The notes under the pieces were generated by a model that was given only the letters and a program-made list of their open reading frames with translations, made no database searches and was not told where the DNA came from. A stretch of DNA of 64,000 nt, taken from NCBI RefSeq assembly GCF_000378445.1, contig NZ_KB899702.1:75076-139075 (forward strand), written 5' to 3'. Made by a program: the position numbers and the translations under genes. This DNA is from Deinococcus aquatilis DSM 23025. Its GTDB lineage: Bacteria > Deinococcota > Deinococci > Deinococcales > Deinococcaceae. Numbering within the stretch: position 1 is the stretch's first letter; each line of letters opens with the position of its first letter. Below, piece after piece: positions 21,376-30,088 of the stretch.

Positions 21376-22638
21376 TCAAATAACGAATTCGCCCCCCCGC
21401 ATCACTGCTTCCCGCTCGCCTGACGCGCTGAGGCCGTCCACATCCATATCCGGGCTGCCGATCATCCAGTCGACATGCACGAGGCTGTCGTTGCCACCTG
21501 TTGCCTGAAAGTCTTCCAGGCTCATGTCCACGCCGCCAGCCACGTTGAAACGGTAGGCGGTGCCGATGGCGATATGCGAGGCGGCGTTTTCGTCATACAG
21601 GGTGTTGAAGAAGAACAGCCCCGAACGGCTGATCGGGCTGGAGTGCGGCACCAGCGCCACTTCTCCAAGACGGTGGCTGCCCTCGTCCGTGGCGATCATC
21701 TGGGTCAGGGCGTCCTGGCCCTTCTCGGCGGTGGCTTCCACCACGCGGCCACCCTCGAAGCGGATACGGATGCCGTCGACCAGCACGCCGTTATAAGACA
21801 GCGGTTTGGTGCTGACCACCACGCCGTCTACCCGGTTCCGGTGCGGCGCCGTCCAGACCTCCTCGGTGGGAATGTTGGCCGTGAAGGTGATGCCGCCGGG
21901 CGTGTCTGCCGAGCCACCGCCCCAGATATGCCCGTCAGCGAGGCCCACCGTGAGGTCGGTTTCGCCACTCTTGAAGTGCAGGGCGTGGTACTGCTTGGCC
22001 GTCAGGGTGTCGCGGCGACGCTTCAGATCGGCCAGATGCGTTTGCCAGAGGGCCACCGGATCAGGCTGATCGGCGCGGGTGGCGGCAAAAATAGCGTCCC
22101 ACTGCTGAGAAATGGCTTCCTGAGCCGTCGCATCAGGGAACATGACCTGTGCCCAACCCGCCACGGGGGCGCTGATCAGGTTCCAGTTGAGGCGGTTGGT
22201 CATGACCTGCGCCGTGTAGGGCTTGCGGTAGGCGGCCAGCGCCCGTGCATGGGTCGTTACGCGGGCCGCGTCCACATTCGCCAGCAGCCCCGGATTGGCC
22301 GCCCGAATGGCGATGACCGCGCCGCCTGCCCCGGCCACCTCTGTTTCGGCATTCACCCGCCACTGGCTGATGGTGTCGAACGTGCCCTCTGGGGCCAGCT
22401 CGAAGCGGGCCAGCACCACGTCGTCATCGTCCCAGCGCACGTCTACGAAGCTCGCGCCCGCTGCATAGGCCTCACGGACCAGCAGGCGGGCCAGCGGAGC
22501 CGTATCGACCGGAGCCTGCACCAGCACGCGCTGGCCGGGGCGAATGCCCAGCCCCACCTGCACCGCCAACCGGGCGTAATTCTGCAACTTGTCTTCAAAA
22601 GTCAGGGAGCTGCCTGCCGCGCTGTCTGGATGGGTCAT
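21376..22638 (-). CDS. Aminopeptidase, M29 (thermophilic) family
   Basis: 420 residues from ATG 22638; metal-dependent aminopeptidase of the AmpS/AmpT type. C-terminal motifs expected to hold the metal ligands: TANIPTEEVWTAPHRNRVDG, ALVPHSSPIS, LYDENAASHIAIGTAYRF and VHVDWMIGSPDMDVDG. The upstream TTG at 22647 is rejected because TATCTT lies 7 bases before ATG 22638, fitting a leaderless gene. Probably cytoplasmic peptide catabolism. Confidence 0.93.
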   Translation of the reverse strand: MTHPDSAAGSSLTFEDKLQNYARLAVQVGLGIRPGQRVLVQAPVDTAPLARLLVREAYAAGASFVDVRWDDDDVVLARFELAPEGTFDTISQWRVNAETEVAGAGGAVIAIRAANPGLLANVDAARVTTHARALAAYRKPYTAQVMTNRLNWNLISAPVAGWAQVMFPDATAQEAISQQWDAIFAATRADQPDPVALWQTHLADLKRRRDTLTAKQYHALHFKSGETDLTVGLADGHIWGGGSADTPGGITFTANIPTEEVWTAPHRNRVDGVVVSTKPLSYNGVLVDGIRIRFEGGRVVEATAEKGQDALTQMIATDEGSHRLGEVALVPHSSPISRSGLFFFNTLYDENAASHIAIGTAYRFNVAGGVDMSLEDFQATGGNDSLVHVDWMIGSPDMDVDGLSASGEREAVMRGGEFVI

Positions 22639-22727
22639 GCTCTGCAAGATACCGTGCCATTCGCGCTTCAGTCGGACAGGTGGGCAGCAATCGTAGCTGA
22701 CTCAGTGCCCCCACTGGAGGGTTACAC

Positions 22728-22756
22728 TTGACCGCACCGCCCAGAGCGTCTATATT
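22728..22756 (+). promoter_or_regulatory. Promoter of tRNA-Pro
   Basis: -35 TTGACC (22728-22733), 17-base spacer, -10 TATATT (22751-22756), 14 bases before the tRNA. Confidence 0.85.
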
Positions 22757-22770
22757 CCTGTGGCTGGCAG

Positions 22771-22852
<82 letters not shown>

Positions 22853-22876
22853 CCCGCTCCTAGAGCGGGTTTTTTC
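22853..22876 (+). terminator. Terminator after tRNA-Pro (island-borne)
   Basis: CCCGCTC-CTA-GAGCGGG followed by TTTTTT. Because it lies just inside the island, the element supplies a new terminator to the tRNA it interrupted. Confidence 0.88.
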
Positions 22877-22913
22877 ATGTCTTGATTTGCTGGAAGGCCT
22901 GGAAATCGGGTTT

Positions 22914-22933
22914 GTGTGCTACCCGTGTGCTAC
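22914..22933 (+). repeat. Tandem GTGTGCTAC sites, left island end
   Basis: Two GTGTGCTAC copies (22914-22922 and 22925-22933), matched by two near the right end (26815-26834). Likely integrase arm-binding sites; inferred from paired position near both att copies. Confidence 0.55.
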
Positions 22934-23095
22934 GCACCCAAAAGAACTGGCCTGATCGCGTCAGCCTGAACTTCAATGTATTGATGAAACACTTCTGTCG
23001 TGCCTCCTGCCCTCGGCCTCAGCGCCCGGTTGAGTTATTCAGCTCTCCTGCTGTACAGAACTGGCAGCATCAAGCCACAGAAAGGACGGCCACCC

Positions 23096-23403
23096 CTGTT
23101 CAATCCATCAGCTGAAGCTCCTCGCCTGACCATCGAGCTAGTGCCCGCCACCAGTTGGTACGACAACGTCCGATCTGCCGTCTCCAAATCGGAGTGGGAT
23201 CGCTTTCGTACTGCCTGTTACCGGAAAGCAGGGCATCAGTGCGAAATTTGTGGAGGGCGGGGCCACTGTGGCCTGTGAAGTGTTACGAACGCTGGGATTA
23301 CGACAAGCAGGGCCTCCAGACGTTGCTGAGATTGATCGCCCTGTGTCCTGATTGCCACCGGGTCAAACATTTTGGGCTGGCCCGCGTCAGAGGGGAAGGG
23401 TAA
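23096..23403 (+). pseudogene. HNH endonuclease remnant, frameshifted
   Basis: Frame one encodes APRLTIELVPATSWYDNVRS through ACYRKAGHQCEICGGRG. Near 23262-23266 (GGGGCC run) a one-base loss shifts the frame, and frame two continues PVKCYERWDYD and LIALCPDCHRVKHFGLARVR. Together they make an HNH-type zinc module (CxxC...CxxC, with ...HxxKH at the end) normally one small protein. No convincing start codon is seen. A decayed island gene. Confidence 0.65.
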
Positions 23404-23935
23404 CAGTAACGAAATATACGGCTCCCCCTCGGCGGATCACCTCCTTGGCGTTGCGTCTCCAGAGGGCCGCCCTCTTATACAAGATGCGTTCCCGGCAGAT
23501 CGGACAGACGTAGGCCAAGCCGCAGCGCCGAACATTGGTGAGGTACGGATGACCAGAGTAACCTTGCATGACCTTTACGGGGAGTCTACGGTTCACTGGC
23601 ACTTCATTGCAGCTGAGCAGGCGACGGTGGGCTTTCTCCAGCCGCTTGATGCCGTCAGGCCACTGGGTCGCCACGAGGTGCCGCAGCTCATCGGGCAGCA
23701 GGGGGGCGTGGGGTGAAGAAGTCGGCGTAATAGGAGATAAAGAGGGGAGATCTCCGATTTGTGTGCTGGCGCTTTGGCTGGAATGAGGCGCAATGAAAGG
23801 CGTTAAGTGAGCTTTCGGAGGCATACCGGGACGATGCGGGATGATCTGGGCATGACTTAGGCCCCTTGAGGCAAGGTTTGAATTGCCGACCCCGTCGTGA
23901 CCATTGATGAAGACCGGTGCAACGCGGGAGACCAT
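23387..23935 (-). pseudogene. Truncated rolling-circle replication initiator (RepSA-like)
   Basis: 182 residues. The end resembles the start of the replication-initiator domain of actinobacterial integrative plasmids: zinc-finger-like CGLAYVCPICRERILYKRA, then RRGGAVYFVTVTLPL, the first conserved HUH-endonuclease strand, after which the frame stops. The rest of the catalytic domain (HUH and Tyr motifs) is missing and its end abuts the HNH remnant. The first ~37 codons may not be translated (ATG 23824 is an alternative start). Indicates that the island was once an integrative plasmid-type element. Confidence 0.6.
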
Positions 23936-23988
23936 GCTTGCTTCATGTGGGGTGACCCGCTGATCATTGGTGCGCTACCCTCAGCCCT

Positions 23989-26118
23989 ATGGCCGAGTAT
24001 CTGCCCTCTCAACGACGGCACCAGACCAAGGAGGCTCCCGCGCTTCCCCTTCCGGTGCAGCGTCTGTTGGAGCCTTTGGATCCCCTAGCGCGGCAACGCC
24101 AAGCCGTTCAGGCCCACACGCTGCGGCCTGTCCGAACACAGGCACAGGTGGCTTCTCCAGTTTTACGCGCCGCAGGGCTCCAGGCTCAGGAGGTTAGCCG
24201 GGTCGAAGAACAGCGCCAGGCTCTTCAGCGCCAGCTTGCGGAGAGCCCTGCGCCTGCAACCAGTGTCTCTGCCGCCTTGCAACGTCAGGCCGAGCGTACT
24301 GCTCCTCTCACCGCCCCCAAGCAGCCCACCAGTGTCAGCGACTGGGTCACGGTCATGCGAATGCAGGCCCAACAGGCCGAAGGGCAGCGTCTCGATCCTC
24401 GTCAATCTTCCCAACTCGCCGGACTGCAACTGCAGGTGGCCCAGACCATCGTGCAGCGCTTCCGACACGACCGTCAGGCTCCTGATCAGCGGATCGCCGA
24501 GTACTCCGGGCATCTGGTGAGCTTGCAGCGCCATCCCATCAGTGCGGCGGTCGGTCGGGCGGTGTTGGGGAGGGTGCCGCCCGGAGACCGTCTGGTGTTG
24601 CAACGCGCTGTGGATCACACCCTGCAGCGCGAGGCCGAACAGCAAGCTCAGGATGCCTCAGCACTTCAAGTTCACAGCCTGCAAAGACAACTGGCAGAAC
24701 TGGAGGCCGAGGCGACGCAACCCGTCTTTCAGCGCATTCAGGCGCGACGTGGGGCCGGTAATCCGTTGCCAGTGGCTGTTCAGCGCCACTTGGAGCAGGG
24801 CCTCAACCATGACCTGAGCAACGTGCGAGTGCATGCGGACGCGGAGGCGGACACACTGGCGAAAGGCGTGAACGCAGTGGCTTTCACCACAGGCAGCGAC
24901 ATCTTCTTCCGGTCAGGCACCTTTAATCCGAATACCCAGAGCGGTTTAGAACTGCTGGCACACGAAGTGACCCATACCGTTCAGCAGGCTCAGGGTAGGG
25001 TTGGTAAGGGCGTCGATCCAGATCCAAGCCTAGAGACCGAAGCCCGGACAATAGGAGCACGACTGGCGACAAGAGCCAAACAGATCGGACAGAGGCCGCC
25101 CTCCCCGACACTCGCACCTCAAAGCGCAGGTGGCGGATTCGTGGTGCAGCGCCTTCAAACCAGCAGGCCGCTAGATCAAGCCCTTATCCAAGCCAATGTC
25201 CTCCTGAGGCGCATCAATGCTGCGCTTGGCCTGAAGCTCAAGTCCGCACGCGATCTGTATCCGCTACTCAAAACAGATGCTCAGCAGCGGGGGCGTTTCT
25301 TCGCGGGCATTTACCCTGCTGTTCCCCCCGCCTCCGAACTGGGGCGGCTTCTGGCATCCAGTAGTGTGCCCTTGATCCAAGGATACGTCCAAGGTCGGAC
25401 GCTCCTGAACAAGGGCCTGACATGGGACTTATTTCCGCAGGCGGTCAAACGCCTATTCAGTAACGCCGGGGTCGTGGAGAGTTCCAACGTCATCATATTG
25501 TTTGGTGGGAAAGCGTCGGTACTCAGGCACCGTTTTGGCGGGGAAGCGCTCGTGGAAGGTACGCCTACAGACGTGACGATCCATAAACAGGTCAAGTTCA
25601 ACGCTATAGGCACTTTCCCGGCGACCTTCAGCTATGCGCAGGCCAAAAGTCAATTTATCGCCAAGTCCAGCGCGGTCTGGTCAAACACCCGAAAGCTGCT
25701 CATCACCGACCCGAAAAATACCAAGTTCCGCCAGGAGCTTCCGATCAAGGTAGTGATCGAAGAGAACAGTGCCTCAAAGGAGACCATCAACATCTACGGC
25801 AGTAAAGCAGATCGTGCGAGGGCAAACGGCATCACGCTAGAAATCTTTCTACATAACGAGGAAGGCCTACTAGAGCCACAGTTCGCCTTGGTTGCCGCCC
25901 ATGAGGTCGGGCACTTCATTCTGGGAGCTAAGGACGAGTATGAGGATGTAAAGGTGGAGGGCAAGGTGACTGGATCGAGGTCGACGACAAACGATAAGTC
26001 GATCATGGCGGTCTTCTACGATTATCCTAATCGGGCCGTTGCGCACCCCCGGCACTTCTCGGAACTGCTGGCGAACTTCAGGACCATGTATCCGGGAAAA
26101 CAGGTGTTGATCAAATGA
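23989..26118 (+). CDS. DUF4157-led protein with C-terminal metallopeptidase domain (putative eCIS effector toxin)
   Basis: 709 residues. 1-260 is Gln/Arg/Ala-rich and helical. About 262-335 is a DUF4157 domain (LSNVRVHADAEADTLAKGVN, FTTGSDIFF, LLAHEVTHTVQQ; zinc motif HEVTH at 325-329). DUF4157 marks proteins loaded into extracellular contractile injection systems and often leads effectors. The C-terminus carries a second zinc site HEVGH (638-642) followed by FILGAKDEYED, the HExxH...DEY pattern of M64/metzincin-like peptidases. ATG 23989 has TACCCT 7 bases upstream (leaderless). It overlaps the downstream lipoprotein gene by 4 bases. No injection-system genes are in the window. Toxin role is inference. 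Confidence 0.82.
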   Translation: MAEYLPSQRRHQTKEAPALPLPVQRLLEPLDPLARQRQAVQAHTLRPVRTQAQVASPVLRAAGLQAQEVSRVEEQRQALQRQLAESPAPATSVSAALQRQAERTAPLTAPKQPTSVSDWVTVMRMQAQQAEGQRLDPRQSSQLAGLQLQVAQTIVQRFRHDRQAPDQRIAEYSGHLVSLQRHPISAAVGRAVLGRVPPGDRLVLQRAVDHTLQREAEQQAQDASALQVHSLQRQLAELEAEATQPVFQRIQARRGAGNPLPVAVQRHLEQGLNHDLSNVRVHADAEADTLAKGVNAVAFTTGSDIFFRSGTFNPNTQSGLELLAHEVTHTVQQAQGRVGKGVDPDPSLETEARTIGARLATRAKQIGQRPPSPTLAPQSAGGGFVVQRLQTSRPLDQALIQANVLLRRINAALGLKLKSARDLYPLLKTDAQQRGRFFAGIYPAVPPASELGRLLASSSVPLIQGYVQGRTLLNKGLTWDLFPQAVKRLFSNAGVVESSNVIILFGGKASVLRHRFGGEALVEGTPTDVTIHKQVKFNAIGTFPATFSYAQAKSQFIAKSSAVWSNTRKLLITDPKNTKFRQELPIKVVIEENSASKETINIYGSKADRARANGITLEIFLHNEEGLLEPQFALVAAHEVGHFILGAKDEYEDVKVEGKVTGSRSTTNDKSIMAVFYDYPNRAVAHPRHFSELLANFRTMYPGKQVLIK

Positions 26119-26531
26119 AGACAGTTGTGTTGCTGATGGGGCTAGGCCTGACCACTCTCTCCGCCTGTCAGGCCGGGGGAGCACCGATGAATCTGAACTA
26201 CGTCATGAGGACGCCGGAGGGCGGCATTGTTCAGCAGTTCACCGTTAAAGGTAGAGAGGCGGAGTTCTTCTCGTTCAGCCGTTCAAAGAATAAAAGCCGT
26301 GAGGGCACCTTCCGCCTTTCGGACAGGGACGCTGCAACCCTGACACGGCTCTCGGCGGGCCTGAAGGACTACACTTGTCAGCCCGCTGACCCTTTCAACA
26401 ATCAGACCATCGAGATTGTTGTGCAGGACGCGACTATCCGCTGCTCTGAGGCCAGAATGGACGAGAATGAAGCAGTTGATCAATTGATTCAGGCCATCCG
26501 GGGCTTGATCGGTGCCCAATTGGGGCGCTGA
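26115..26531 (+). CDS. Small lipoprotein, candidate immunity protein
   Basis: 138 residues. Lipoprotein signal peptide MKTVVLLMGLGLTTLSAC with lipobox ending at Cys18, then about 120 soluble residues including GGIVQQFTVKGREAEFF and two Cys (YTCQPAD, TIRCSEA) that could form a disulfide. ATGA overlap with the upstream putative metallopeptidase toxin shows tight coupling. An envelope-anchored partner encoded directly after a toxin is a common immunity arrangement; no sequence family was recognised, so immunity is inferred from context. Confidence 0.75.
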   Translation: MKTVVLLMGLGLTTLSACQAGGAPMNLNYVMRTPEGGIVQQFTVKGREAEFFSFSRSKNKSREGTFRLSDRDAATLTRLSAGLKDYTCQPADPFNNQTIEIVVQDATIRCSEARMDENEAVDQLIQAIRGLIGAQLGR

Positions 26532-26949
26532 GCTGGATCAATGGATGTCCTAAACGCAGCATTTGAATCATCATAGTGGAGCTAGACACTTTCACCTGCC
26601 TCATTCCAGCACTCTGACAATCCACTGGTCTCTTAGGCGGACACGGTCGCCAGCTCAGCGAGCAAGAGCTTCATCCGATGACAGATTGCTGAACACCTGT
26701 GTTCAGGCGCCTAAGCTTCTCATCGCAAGTGAGAACGCCATGCTTCCCTAGAGTCGATAGGGACTTGCAAAAGATTTCCTTCGCGTGCCAGTCAATCTCT
26801 TTGGGGACGGTGCCGTGTGCTACGTGTGTGCTACACCGCCGAGAAGCAGGGGAGCAATTGGGGACAAATTGGGATGGATAGACTCGGAAGAGTGTGTCCT
26901 AGACGCAGATTAGGGAGGAACGGTGACAGACCGTGACGGCCCAGTCTAG
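26532..26949. other. Non-coding right end of the island
   Basis: About 420 bases with no protein-like frame. It holds the paired GTGTGCTAC sites at 26815-26834. No integrase gene or recognisable fragment of one is seen here or elsewhere in the island. Confidence 0.5.
26815..26834 (+). repeat. Tandem GTGTGCTAC sites, right island end
   Basis: Copies at 26815-26823 and 26826-26834, same orientation and spacing class as the left pair at 22914-22933. Candidate integrase arm sites. Confidence 0.55.
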
Positions 26950-27000
26950 CTTGGGGTGGTAGGGGTCGCAAGTTCAAATCTTGTCGCCTCGACCAGCAGA
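26950..27000 (+). other. attR-type repeat of the tRNA-Pro island
   Basis: Exact 51-base copy of 22802-22852 (3' part of tRNA-Pro with CCA). No tRNA 5' half precedes it, so this is the displaced target end. Confidence 0.9.
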
Positions 27001-27036
27001 AGCCCGCTCTGATTGATTTCAGGGCGGGCTTGTTTT
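27001..27036 (+). terminator. Original tRNA-Pro terminator, displaced by the island
   Basis: AGCCCGC...GCGGGCT stem followed by TGTTTT directly after the attR copy, where the tRNA terminator would have been before insertion. Confidence 0.75.
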
Positions 27037-27348
27037 GTGGCGTATTGCTGGGAAAGGTGTCCATTCGTGCGCCCGGCGCGACTGCTGATATGGATTCCAC
27101 ATGATTCCCTGACCGTCGGACCAGCACCGCCTATTCGTCCAGAGCTGCCCCGCAAAGTTTGGCAAGCCGTACATTTTGGCGTGCAATCGGAATCTGTATG
27201 ATACGGACTCCGTTGCATTCCGCCGCCACTGGAACCCCACCGCCTCAGGTACCGTTCCCGCCCAGTCTGCATCGTTGCCATCCGTGGATCGAGGACAGAG
27301 CACTTTTGCCCGCCCACCGCACGGTAATGGCTTACAGGAGACATCCGT
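27037..27348. other. Intergenic region upstream of the monooxygenase gene
   Basis: About 310 bases with no credible coding frame, RNA gene or clear promoter. Only the ribosome site ACAGGAGA just before 27349 stands out. Confidence 0.4.
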
Positions 27349-28851
27349 ATGACCACCCACATGGAGATTGCCATTCTCGGCGCGGGTTTTGCCGGACTCG
27401 GCATGGCGATTCAACTCAAACGCCGGGGCGTAAGGGATTTCGTGGTGTTCGAGCGGGCTTCTGAGGTCGGCGGTACCTGGCGCGACAATACCTATCCGGG
27501 CTGCGCCTGCGACATCAAAAGCGACCTGTATTCCTTCTCATTTGCTCCCAACCCCGACTGGACGCACAAGTACGCCCGGCAACCAGAAATTCTGGCGTAC
27601 CTGAAGGCCACCACCGACCGCTTTGAGGTGCGCCCACATCTCCGCCTCGGGCACGAGATGCAGCGGGCCGAGTGGGACGCGGGCGTGGCGCTGTGGCGTA
27701 TCCAGACCAGTGGGGGAGAGTACACCGCCCGCGTGCTGATCTCTGGTCACGGCCCCTTGATTCAGCCCAAATGGCCGGACATTCCCGGCTTGAACAGCTT
27801 CCAGGGCCAGAAGTTCCACTCGGCCCGCTGGGATCACTCGGTTGACCTGACTGGCAGGCGGGTCGCGGTGATCGGTACAGGCGCATCGGCCATCCAGTTC
27901 GTACCGGAGGTGCAGCAACTTGCGGGGCAGCTCACCGTGTTCCAGCGCACCGCCCCTTGGATCATGCCGCGCATGGATCACCCCACCAGCGAGGGCCGAC
28001 GCCGCCTGTTCAGGCGTTTCCCGCTGCTGCAACGGCTCCAGCGCCAATGGCTGTTTGGGGTCGCGGAGGCGCGGTTCCTGTCGTTCACCCATGAGCGGTT
28101 TCGCGCCGCCGCCGAATCCATCGGACGCAGGCATCTGGAGGCGCAGGTCAGCGACCCCACTCTGCGTGCCCAACTCACTCCGACCTACCGCGCTGGCTGC
28201 AAACGCATTCTGGTCAGCGACGACTACTACCCGGCCCTCACGCAGCCCAACGTGGACCTCGTCACCGACGCCATCAGGGAGGTACGGGGCAACCGCCTCG
28301 TCACGCAAGGCGGCCAGGAGAGAGAATTTGACGTGTTGATCGGCGGCACGGGCTTCGACGCCACGCATCCCCCGGTTGCCAGCATCATTTTCGGGACGGG
28401 TGGTCGCTCGTTGGCGCAAGCGTGGAGGCCGCACATGGAAGCCCTGCACGGCACCACGGTCGCTGGCTTTCCCAACCTCTTTCTGATCGTGGGGCCGAAT
28501 ACGGCGCTGGGCCACAACAGCATCGTGTATATCGCAGAGGCGCAGATCGCTTACATTCTGCACGCCCTGAGCTATCTGGACGCCTCTGGTCTCGCCGCGC
28601 TGGAGCCGATCCCGCAGGCGCAGGCGGCCTACAACGCGGCCCTTCAGGAGAAGCTGGCCCGCTCGGTGTGGGTGCAGGGCGGCTGCACGTCGTATTACCT
28701 TGACGACACGGGCCGCAACAGTACGCTCTGGCCGGAGCGTGCGTCGCGTTTCCGCAGGACTCTGCGGCGCTTCAACCCGGCGCTGTACTGGGGTCTGCTC
28801 AGTCCAGAGCGGCCGCCTCCACTCCTGACACACCCGAGAGCCGCAAAATAA
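27349..28851 (+). CDS. Flavin-containing monooxygenase, Baeyer-Villiger type
   Basis: 500 residues. FAD-binding GAGFAGLGMAIQLKRRG, NADPH-binding VIGTGASAIQFVPEV, and between them the Baeyer-Villiger fingerprint FQGQKFHSARWDH. EVGGTWRDNTYPGCACD and VGPNTALGHNSIVY are typical of this class. It would insert oxygen beside a carbonyl using NADPH and O2; the natural substrate is unknown. ATG 27349 follows ACAGGAGA with 8-base spacing. It lies just outside the tRNA-Pro island and stands alone. Confidence 0.93.
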   Translation: MTTHMEIAILGAGFAGLGMAIQLKRRGVRDFVVFERASEVGGTWRDNTYPGCACDIKSDLYSFSFAPNPDWTHKYARQPEILAYLKATTDRFEVRPHLRLGHEMQRAEWDAGVALWRIQTSGGEYTARVLISGHGPLIQPKWPDIPGLNSFQGQKFHSARWDHSVDLTGRRVAVIGTGASAIQFVPEVQQLAGQLTVFQRTAPWIMPRMDHPTSEGRRRLFRRFPLLQRLQRQWLFGVAEARFLSFTHERFRAAAESIGRRHLEAQVSDPTLRAQLTPTYRAGCKRILVSDDYYPALTQPNVDLVTDAIREVRGNRLVTQGGQEREFDVLIGGTGFDATHPPVASIIFGTGGRSLAQAWRPHMEALHGTTVAGFPNLFLIVGPNTALGHNSIVYIAEAQIAYILHALSYLDASGLAALEPIPQAQAAYNAALQEKLARSVWVQGGCTSYYLDDTGRNSTLWPERASRFRRTLRRFNPALYWGLLSPERPPPLLTHPRAAK

Positions 28852-28978
28852 GGCCTGCGCCATCCATCTTTGCCAGAGTTGCCCTGCCGTGAGCGTCACG
28901 GTCAGCCCCATGTCGTGGGTGAGCGTTGCCTCTGTGCCGCCTTCCCCAGCCGCTTCGGGCAGGCGCTAGGCTTGGGCC

Positions 28979-29980
28979 ATGCGCCGCCTCGTCCTGTCTC
29001 TGTCTTTGATCCTGCTCACTTCGGCGGTGGCCCAGAACAGCATTCCCGCCACACCGCCCGCACCCGCTGCTGCGCCGTCCACTCCCAGTTCCCCCGCGAT
29101 CACGCCCCTGACCCTCACTGCTCCAGTCGGTACGGTGCGCGAATACCGGGGCAACGAGGTCACGCGGGTCACTTTTACGGGTGGGGATTTTGTCCTGACG
29201 GGCGTGCCGGAAGCGGAAGCAAAAGACGCCCAGGCCCAGTTTTTGAGCGCCCTGAAATCGCGTTCGGGCGAGAGCGTGCAGCCCTTCAAGCAGTTCGTGA
29301 AGGTGCTGCCTGCTGCGGGCGCGTCCGGCAAGCTGCTGTACACGTCCATTCTGACCGAGGACGGGCAAGAACCCTTGACGCTGCGTTCGGTGCGAACGTT
29401 GGCGGCCAGCGGCGCGGGCACACTGACCTTCCAGCCCGACGAATCGCCCGAAAATGCTGACCCCCTGGCGGGTATTCTGGGAAACTTGAATACGCTGCTG
29501 GCCGAACTGCACGCCGATCTGGTCGCCAATTTCGATCCGGCGGCCTTTGGAATCGTGGGGCGACCCCTGACGGTGGGAGAAGTATTTACGCGCACCAAAA
29601 CGCTGAAGCCCAGCAACCCTCTGGCGGGCCTGGGCACCGGCAACCGCGAAACGCAGGCCATCACCGTGGAGCAGCAACTCCGGTTCGAGGGCGTGCAGAA
29701 CGGCCTGTTGGTCTTCAGCCGCGCCGCACGGATCGTGCAGGGCCAGCAGATCGTGACCGGGCAGAGTGCCAACCTGACCACCACGCTGGGCAGCTACAGC
29801 CTGACTGGAGAACTGCGGGTACGGCCTGATGGCCTGCCGGTCAGCGCCACGCGCACCGAAAGCTACAGCGCCGAGGTGAAGGGCAAGCTGACCGCCCCAG
29901 AAGGGCAGGATGCCGGAGAAGCTGACTTTTCGCTGCAACTGGGCGGAACGAGTGTGCTGACGTTGACTGCTGTGCGGTAA
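28979..29980 (+). CDS. Exported protein of unknown function
   Basis: 333 residues with a signal peptide (RRLVLSLSLILLTSAVAQNS) and a Pro/Ala-rich mature start. The remainder looks beta-rich, without Cys or a known catalytic motif (VREYRGNEVTRVTFTGGDF; LGTGNRETQAITVEQQLRF). Probably a periplasmic or surface protein of the genus. TAGGCT lies 6 bases before ATG 28979, so leaderless. Confidence 0.8.
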   Translation: MRRLVLSLSLILLTSAVAQNSIPATPPAPAAAPSTPSSPAITPLTLTAPVGTVREYRGNEVTRVTFTGGDFVLTGVPEAEAKDAQAQFLSALKSRSGESVQPFKQFVKVLPAAGASGKLLYTSILTEDGQEPLTLRSVRTLAASGAGTLTFQPDESPENADPLAGILGNLNTLLAELHADLVANFDPAAFGIVGRPLTVGEVFTRTKTLKPSNPLAGLGTGNRETQAITVEQQLRFEGVQNGLLVFSRAARIVQGQQIVTGQSANLTTTLGSYSLTGELRVRPDGLPVSATRTESYSAEVKGKLTAPEGQDAGEADFSLQLGGTSVLTLTAVR

Positions 29981-30088
29981 GGCGGGGGGCCAGTAGGTTG
30001 TGGGGTTTGGGCACAGTGTTGAGGGTCTGAGCGCTGGCCGTCTGCTTTGCAGGGACAGCCCGACGCGTGCGGGTGTAGCTTGGGCGCT

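Noticed and set aside
26532..26949. Integrase gene fragment at the right island end
   Set aside because: No frame with tyrosine-recombinase motifs (R..HxxR..Y) was found in any frame; only short repeats are present.
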